This document shows positions 14,866-18,939 of a stretch of 18,939 nucleotides of DNA, in pieces (within the stretch, counting starts at the first letter, position 1; each line of letters opens with the position of its first letter). The stretch spans positions 1 through 18,939 of the forward strand of contig JACRAA010000186.1 in the NCBI GenBank assembly GCA_016213595.1. Reading direction: 5' to 3'. A program made the translations under genes and the position numbers. The notes beneath the pieces were generated by a model. The model was not told the DNA's origin. It did not search any database and saw nothing but the letters and a program-made list of their open reading frames with translations. This DNA comes from Actinomycetota bacterium (lineage in GTDB: Bacteria; Actinomycetota; Actinomycetes; Propionibacteriales; Propionibacteriaceae).

Positions 14866-17264
14866 AGCCGGCGTGTCCGCAGCCGCAGCGCGTTGGCGAT
14901 GACGCTGACCGAGGACAGCGCCATGGCGGCGGCGGCGATCATCGGAGAGAGCAGCAGACCGAACGCCGGGTAAAGGACGCCTGCGGCGAGCGGGATTCCG
15001 GCGGCGTTGTAGACGAAGGCGAACACGAGGTTCTGGCGGATGTTCGACATGGTGGCCTTGGACAGCGCCCGGGAGCGCACGATGCCGGTCAGGTCGCCCT
15101 TGAGCAGGGTCACTCCGGCACTCTCGATGGCCACGTCCGTACCGGTGCTCATCGCGATCCCGACATCGGCGGCCGTCAGGGCAGGTGCGTCGTTGACGCC
15201 GTCGCCGGCCATGGCCACGACGCGACCCTCGGCTCGGAGCGCGTTCACCACGTCGCTCTTGTGGTCGGGCAGCACCTCGGCCTCCACCCGGTCGATCCCG
15301 AGCGTCCGGGCCACGGCGTCCGCGGTGACCTTGTTGTCGCCGGTGAGCATGACGACCTCGATGCCCTCGTCTCGCAGGGACTTCAGCGCGGCCGCCGTGG
15401 TGTCCTTGACCGGGTCGGCGATCGCGAGCACGGCTGCCAGCCGGTCGTCGACAGCGACGTAGACGGCCGTGGCGCCGCCCGCGCGCAGTCGGTCCGCCTC
15501 AGTGTCCAACACGCCCGTCTCCACGCCGTGACCGGCGAGGAACGCGCTGCTGCCCACGAGAAGGCGTCGTCCCTCCACCGTTCCCGTCACGCCCTTGCCC
15601 ATCGGGGCGTCGAAGTCGGACACGTCGGGAACGACCAGTCCGGCGTCCGTGGCGGCCCGTACGACGGCCAGTCCGAGCGGGTGCTCGCTGGGGCGCTCCA
15701 CGGCGGCCGCCAGCCGAAGGACCTCGTTCTCGTCAGCGCCCTCGACCGGACTGATGTGGGTGACGGACGGACGGCCCTGGGTGAGGGTGCCCGTCTTGTC
15801 GACGACCAGCGTGTCGACCTTCTCCATGAGCTCGAGGGCCTCGGCGTTCTTGATGAGGACGCCGAGCGACGCGCCCCGGCCCACGCCCACCATGATCGAC
15901 ATCGGCGTGGCCAGACCGAGCGCACACGGGCAGGCGATGATGAGGACGCTCACGGCGACGACCAGGGCGTGCGCCAGCCGCGGCTGCGGGCCGACGGTCG
16001 CCCAGACGGCGAACGCGACGAGTGCGGCGGCGATGACGGCCGGTACGAACACGGCCGAGACCCGGTCGGCGAGCCGCTGGATCGGTGCACGAGAGCGCTG
16101 CGCCTCCGCCACCATCTGCACGATGCGGGCAAGCATGGTGTCCCGTCCGACCTTGTCGGCACGTACGACCAGGGACCCCGTCTGGTTCACGGTCCCGCCG
16201 ATGACCGTGTCGCCGGACTCCTTCGTCACCGGCATCGACTCGCCGGTCACCATCGACTCGTCCACCGTGGACCGGCCGTCCTGTACGGCGCCGTCGACGG
16301 GCACCGACTCACCCGGCCGGACCCGCAGCAGGTCGCCGACCTGTACGTGGTCGAGGGTGACGTCGGTGTCGACGCCACCCTCGTCGACGCGGTGGGCCGT
16401 CTTGGGGGTGAGGTCGAGCAGTGCCCGGATGGCGCCCGAGGTGCTCTCCCTGGCGCGCAGCTCGAGGACCTGCCCGAGCAGGACGAGGGTGGTGATGACG
16501 GCAGCGGCCTCGAAGTAGACCGCCACCGTCCCGTCCATCCTGAAGGCCTCCGGGAAGACACCGGGCGCGACGGTCGCCACCAGGCTGAACAGCCACGCCA
16601 CGCCGGTACCCATCGCGACCAGGGTGAACATGTTGAGCTTCATCGTGCGGAGCGAGAGCCAGCCTCTCTGGAAGAACGGCCAGCCAGCCCACAGCACCAC
16701 GGGGGTCGCCAGGACGAGCTGTGCCCAGTTCGCCGCGGTGGGGGAGATGACATCCCGGAGTGCGGGGATGAGGTCGCGCCCCATCGACAGGATCAGCACG
16801 AGGACGCTGAGGGCGACAGCGATCGCGAACCGCCGGGTCATGTCGGCCAGCTCGGGGTTCGGGCCGCCCTCCAGGGTCGCCGTGACCGGCTCGAGAGCCA
16901 TGCCGCAGATGGGGCAGCTGCCGGGGCCGGGCTGTCGGACCTCGGGGTGCATGGGGCACGTCCACTCCGCGGCGTCCGCCACAGCCACGGCCTCAGCAGC
17001 GGGGTCACGCCGAGATCCGCCGCCGGCCATCGGGACGCCGTCGTCATGCCCGGCATGGCTGGGTCCGTCGGAGACGGCTGAGGCCCCGACGTAGTCCGCG
17101 GGGTGTGCCTCGAAGGCTGCCTTGCAGCCGGCGGAGCAGAAGTAGTAGTCCCGTCCATCCAGCTCCGAGCGGTGCTCGCTGGTGGTGGCAACGTCCATCC
17201 CGCAGACCGGATCCTTCACCAGTGAGGTCGTGGATGAGGACGACTGGTCGCTGTGCATGTCCAT
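14862..17264 (-). CDS. Copper-translocating P1B-type ATPase with N-terminal YHS and heavy-metal-binding domains
   Basis: This 800-residue membrane pump probably exports Cu(I). Residues 16-60 form a YHS domain (VKDPVCGMDV, YYFCSAGCKAAFEAHPADYV). A His-rich linker and an HMBD zinc-ribbon-like domain (TCPMHPEVRQPGPGSCPICG, 102-121) follow. There is no CxxC HMA domain. The ATPase core has TGES (340-343), the membrane metal site CPC (445-447), phosphorylated D489 in DKTGTLT, the EHPLG motif (527-531), TGDN (641-644) and GDGVNDAP (687-694). Transport residues YN (752-753) and MALSS (781-785) in the last helices are those of the Cu(I) class. ATG 17264 is set by an adjacent -10 box. The open frame runs on upstream to 18665 without a stop, but that part is not coding. 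Confidence 0.95.
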   Translation of the reverse strand: MDMHSDQSSSSTTSLVKDPVCGMDVATTSEHRSELDGRDYYFCSAGCKAAFEAHPADYVGASAVSDGPSHAGHDDGVPMAGGGSRRDPAAEAVAVADAAEWTCPMHPEVRQPGPGSCPICGMALEPVTATLEGGPNPELADMTRRFAIAVALSVLVLILSMGRDLIPALRDVISPTAANWAQLVLATPVVLWAGWPFFQRGWLSLRTMKLNMFTLVAMGTGVAWLFSLVATVAPGVFPEAFRMDGTVAVYFEAAAVITTLVLLGQVLELRARESTSGAIRALLDLTPKTAHRVDEGGVDTDVTLDHVQVGDLLRVRPGESVPVDGAVQDGRSTVDESMVTGESMPVTKESGDTVIGGTVNQTGSLVVRADKVGRDTMLARIVQMVAEAQRSRAPIQRLADRVSAVFVPAVIAAALVAFAVWATVGPQPRLAHALVVAVSVLIIACPCALGLATPMSIMVGVGRGASLGVLIKNAEALELMEKVDTLVVDKTGTLTQGRPSVTHISPVEGADENEVLRLAAAVERPSEHPLGLAVVRAATDAGLVVPDVSDFDAPMGKGVTGTVEGRRLLVGSSAFLAGHGVETGVLDTEADRLRAGGATAVYVAVDDRLAAVLAIADPVKDTTAAALKSLRDEGIEVVMLTGDNKVTADAVARTLGIDRVEAEVLPDHKSDVVNALRAEGRVVAMAGDGVNDAPALTAADVGIAMSTGTDVAIESAGVTLLKGDLTGIVRSRALSKATMSNIRQNLVFAFVYNAAGIPLAAGVLYPAFGLLLSPMIAAAAMALSSVSVIANALRLRTRRL

Positions 17265-17270
17265 ACTCCG

Positions 17271-17299
17271 ACTATACCCCCTATAGGTATTATTCCCAA
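17271..17299 (-). promoter_or_regulatory. Promoter of the copper ATPase gene (-35 TTGGGA, -10 TATAGT)
   Basis: On the minus strand TTGGGA (17299-17294) and TATAGT (17276-17271) are separated by exactly 17 nt. The -10 ends 6 nt before ATG 17264, giving a leaderless or near-leaderless message. This is the best sigma-70-type promoter I see in the window and stands out as an AT-rich island in GC-rich DNA. Confidence 0.7.
17274..17290. promoter_or_regulatory. CsoR-like copper operator within the ATPase promoter
   Basis: The 17-bp pseudo-palindrome ATACCCCCTATAGGTAT has arms ATACC and GGTAT around a 7-bp centre. Such TACCC/GGGTA-type palindromes are typical of CsoR-family copper repressors. It lies in the spacer between -35 and -10, so a bound repressor would block RNA polymerase. 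No csoR gene is in the window. Confidence 0.62.
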
Positions 17300-17433
17300 G
17301 GCCGCTCGCGACACTGGCGAGGCGGACGGGAGGCCAACGCGAGCAGGCCCTTTCCCCGGCGTCAGGCGCTGTTTCGTCCTCTCGCCCGCCACGGCCGAGG
17401 CCTCTCGAATGGGACCCCGGGCCGGGTGGCAGG

Positions 17434-17967
17434 ATGTCGGCCATGGAACAGCCAGCCGCTCGCAGGGACGAGGTCGACGACATCGTCTCGGCCTGGCACC
17501 GGGAGCGGCCCGACCTGCAGGTCGACGGGATGCACGTGCTGAGCCGCGTCAGCCGGCTGGCGAGCCACCACGCGACGACCCGTGACGCGGCCTTCGCGGC
17601 GCACGGGCTCGGTGCGTTCGAGTTCGACGTGCTGGCGGCGCTGAGGCGTGCGGGCGCGCCGTACCAGCTGACCCCCGGGGAGCTGTCGCGCCAGACCCAT
17701 GTGACGAGCGGCACCATGACCCACCGCATCGCACGCCTCGTCGAACGGGGTCTCGTCACCCGTGACAACCACCCGAGCGATGGCAGAGCCGCGATCGTCT
17801 CCCTGACCGAGGCCGGACTCACCGTCGTCGACGCGGCCCTGGCGGACCTCCTGGTCTCCGAGGAGCGTCTCCTCGCCGACCTGCCCGCCGCCGACCGGGA
17901 CAAGCTCGCGACCCTCCTGCGGGCACTTCTGCTGTCGGTTGCCGACGAGCAGGAGCCGCACGCCTGA
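17434..17967 (+). CDS. MarR family winged-helix transcriptional regulator
   Basis: This 177-residue protein is a MarR-type dimeric repressor. The winged-helix core is LGAFEFDVLAALRRAG, then the recognition helix region LTPGELSRQTHVTSGTMTHRIARLVERGLVTR, and the wing DNHPSDGRAAIVSLTEAGLTVVDAAL. Long N- and C-terminal helices form the dimer interface. The D-x-R-wing motif (DGRA) is present. The ligand is unknown. It is divergent from the copper ATPase, but MarR proteins do not usually sense copper and the ATPase promoter has a better candidate operator, so a link is unproven. The start is either ATG 17434 or ATG 17443; CAGGAT at 17430-17435 could be a -10 box for the latter. The 17265-17433 gap also holds an 8-bp palindrome GAGGCCTC at 17397. 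Confidence 0.9.
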   Translation: MSAMEQPAARRDEVDDIVSAWHRERPDLQVDGMHVLSRVSRLASHHATTRDAAFAAHGLGAFEFDVLAALRRAGAPYQLTPGELSRQTHVTSGTMTHRIARLVERGLVTRDNHPSDGRAAIVSLTEAGLTVVDAALADLLVSEERLLADLPAADRDKLATLLRALLLSVADEQEPHA

Positions 17968-18025
17968 CCCGAGAGGCGCCGGGCGCATCGGTGCCGGCAG
18001 CGGGTCGAGAGGCCAGTTCGCGTCC

Positions 18026-18053
18026 CGACACGCCGTACCGGCCGGGCGTGTCG
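18026..18053. terminator. Hairpin, probable terminator after the MarR gene
   Basis: A perfect 9-bp inverted repeat (CGACACGCC at 18026-18034, GGCGTGTCG at 18045-18053) has a 10-nt loop. It lies 59 nt after the MarR stop and directly before a second hairpin, between convergent genes. Confidence 0.65.
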
Positions 18054-18054
18054 T

Positions 18055-18109
18055 GGCCTCTGGTCGGGGGAGAGGGGGAGGGGGGAGAGGGGGAGAGGGA
18101 CCAGAGGCC
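18055..18109. terminator. 11-bp stem with all-purine, G-quadruplex-capable loop
   Basis: GGCCTCTGGTC (18055-18065) and GACCAGAGGCC (18099-18109) pair perfectly. The 33-nt loop (18066-18098) consists only of G and A, with G runs at 18066-18070, 18074-18078, 18080-18085 and 18089-18093, plus GGG at 18097-18099, split by A or AGA. It lies between convergent marR and MFS genes, so a transcription roadblock or terminator is the simplest role. The G-quadruplex is predicted from pattern only. Confidence 0.65.
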
Positions 18110-18136
18110 GACGAGAGGACGGTGCTCCCGGCTGAC

Positions 18137-18670
18137 TCAGGCGGGAGCGGGACGCTCTCCCGCGGGTACGGTCGAGGGACGCTCGCCGGCCCGCATGATC
18201 GGCGCGCCGAGCACGATCACCGCGGCCAGTACCGCAGGCGCGTACATCGTGTGCTGGATCCCCACCGAGTGCACGAGCGCGCCGATGAGGGCCGGGCCCA
18301 CGAGGATCGACGTGAACCCGAACGAGACCGTCACCGCCAGCCCGCGTGCTCCTGCCAGGTAGCCGGCGGCGGCGTACACCTGGGGGGCGATGATGCCGAT
18401 CCCCAGGCCCACGAGGGCCCAGCCGAGGAGCACGAGCGGGAGGGCGGAGAGGGTGGCTGTCACGAGGAAGCCGAGCGCGGCCGTCACGGCGCCGACGCGG
18501 ACCACCCACACGCGGCCGAAGCGCGCCACGATCGCGTCTCCGGCGAAGCGGATCACCATCATGCAGCCCGACACCATCGTCACGCCCAGCGCGCCGACTC
18601 CCGGTGACACGTGCGACACGTCGGTCACGTGGAGCGTCGCCTGGTTCTTGTTGCAGAGCTGGCATTGCAT
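18137..18670 (-). pseudogene. C-terminal part of an MFS transporter joined to a McsA-like N-terminus
   Basis: The open frame encodes 177 residues. From about residue 19 on it is the C-terminal half of a major facilitator transporter. There are about five hydrophobic helices, with RFAGDAIVARFGRVWVVRVG matching the loop between helices 8 and 9 of YbjJ-like MFS proteins, and WALVGLGIGIIAPQVYAAAG the next. Helices 1-7 of the usual 12 are missing. Residues 1-18 (MQCQLCNKNQATLHVTDV) are not MFS-like. They look like the start of a McsA/UvrB-motif zinc-finger protein, with CxxC at 3-6. The MFS part contains no lysine and has the GC-rich codons of the rest of the window. I take this as a broken or chimeric gene, not a functional transporter. 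Confidence 0.7.
18617..18670 (-). other. First 18 codons of a McsA-like (UvrB/UvrC-motif, CxxC zinc-finger) protein
   Basis: MQCQLCNKNQATLHVTDV has the typical opening of McsA-type proteins: CxxC then a K/R-x-A-T-x-H-x-T pattern. After V18 the family similarity ends abruptly and MFS sequence begins. It starts 24 nt after the end of the RraA-family gene on the same strand, a plausible operon in another genome. Confidence 0.55.
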
Positions 18671-18694
18671 GGTTCGTGCGTCAAATGGCCGCCG

Positions 18695-18939
18695 CTAGTG
18701 GACGATCTGCTTCTCCCACTTGATCAGCTCGGAGACCTCCGCGAGAGAACTCTTCTGCCGGATCTCCTTGCGGATCCGGTTCTCCTTTTCGAGGACGTCC
18801 ATCGAGCGGTTCGCGATCTCGACCGCCTTCCCCTTCGGGATCCGGACCACGCCGTTGTCGTCGCCGACAATCCAGTCCCCCGGGGCGATCTCGTACCCCG
18901 AGAGTCTCAGGGTCACGCCCGTCTCGCCGAACCCCTTCG
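18695..18939 (-). CDS. RraA family protein, C-terminal fragment (cut by window edge)
   Basis: The frame is open to the window edge, giving about 80 residues that begin KGFGETGVTLRLSGYEIAPG. Then comes DWIVGDDNGVVRIPKGKA, the hallmark C-terminal strand-turn of RraA-like proteins (ribonuclease-activity regulator / HMG-type aldolase family), followed by a long charged helix rich in Glu, Lys and Arg. Members bind short keto acids or, in some lineages, sit with hexulose-phosphate enzymes; the exact role cannot be told from this piece. Eight of 80 residues are lysine and the codons are less GC-rich than elsewhere (for example GAA-AAG, AGT-TCT). A GTG inside the frame at 18916 is not the true start. 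It probably does not belong to the same genome as the rest. Confidence 0.75.
   Translation of the reverse strand, partial: KGFGETGVTLRLSGYEIAPGDWIVGDDNGVVRIPKGKAVEIANRSMDVLEKENRIRKEIRQKSSLAEVSELIKWEKQIVH

Noticed and set aside
17397..17404. GAGGCCTC palindrome upstream of the MarR gene as its operator
   Set aside because: An 8-bp GC palindrome is expected by chance at this composition, and MarR sites are usually longer and more AT-rich.
17265..18665. Upstream extension of the copper ATPase frame (open to 18665, 1267 codons in total)
   Set aside because: The extension is antisense to the MarR gene and through the hairpins, is rich in Arg/Ser/Pro in the way of shadow frames, and a clear promoter lies at 17271-17299 just before ATG 17264.
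1..18939. CRISPR arrays, insertion sequences, tRNA or rRNA genes, defence or toxin-antitoxin systems
   Set aside because: I read for transposase, recombinase, nuclease and toxin motifs, regular spaced repeats and tRNA-like cloverleaf sequences, and saw none I could support.

Overview
The window is 18.9 kb of high-GC DNA that reads as an actinobacterial chromosome, most likely Propionibacteriales/Propionibacteriaceae. The main argument is a complete set of genes for the biotin-dependent methylmalonyl-CoA:pyruvate transcarboxylase (5S, 12S, 1.3S) of the Wood-Werkman propionate cycle. Further support comes from a SenX3/RegX3-type two-component pair divergent from phoU, the tatD-rsmA-ispE order, and GTG starts with -10 boxes placed directly in front of start codons. 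No species can be named from sequence alone.

Layout, left to right. (1) 230-3925 (+): transcarboxylase operon: 5S, 12S, an unassigned 89-residue protein, and 1.3S biotin carrier, closed by a strong hairpin at 3967-3999. (2) 4043-7980 (-): four genes on one strand: a GH15 glucoamylase/trehalase-like enzyme, an NADPH-dependent FMN reductase-like flavoprotein, a short-chain dehydrogenase and a histidine phosphatase. (3) 8044-9410 (+): gpmA (glycolytic phosphoglycerate mutase) followed by a small membrane protein with an HExxH motif (DUF3267-like). (4) 9414-12126: phoU (-) divergent from a SenX3-like kinase and RegX3-like regulator (+), with a PHO-box-like repeat between them. (5) 12165-14817 (+): tatD, rsmA and ispE. 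(6) 14862-17967: a copper-type P1B ATPase (-), divergent from a MarR regulator (+). The ATPase promoter has a CsoR-like palindrome between its -35 and -10. (7) 18026-18109: two strong hairpins, the second with an all-purine, G-quadruplex-capable loop. (8) 18137-18939 (-): the C-terminal half of an MFS transporter joined to 18 residues that look like the start of a McsA-type zinc-finger protein, then the end of an RraA-family gene.

The last ~330 bases do not fit the rest. The RraA fragment is lysine-rich and less GC-rich, and the MFS gene begins inside a McsA-like start. I read this as a junction with foreign DNA, most simply an assembly chimera, near 18600-18630.

I do not see a defence system, mobile element, CRISPR array, tRNA or rRNA. 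Most of the window is ordinary housekeeping and central metabolism. The less ordinary points are the operator/promoter overlap at the copper ATPase, the G-rich hairpin, the 89-residue transcarboxylase-operon protein, the in-frame heptapeptide repeat in the HExxH membrane protein, and the right-end junction. No intergenic stretch exceeds 300 bases.
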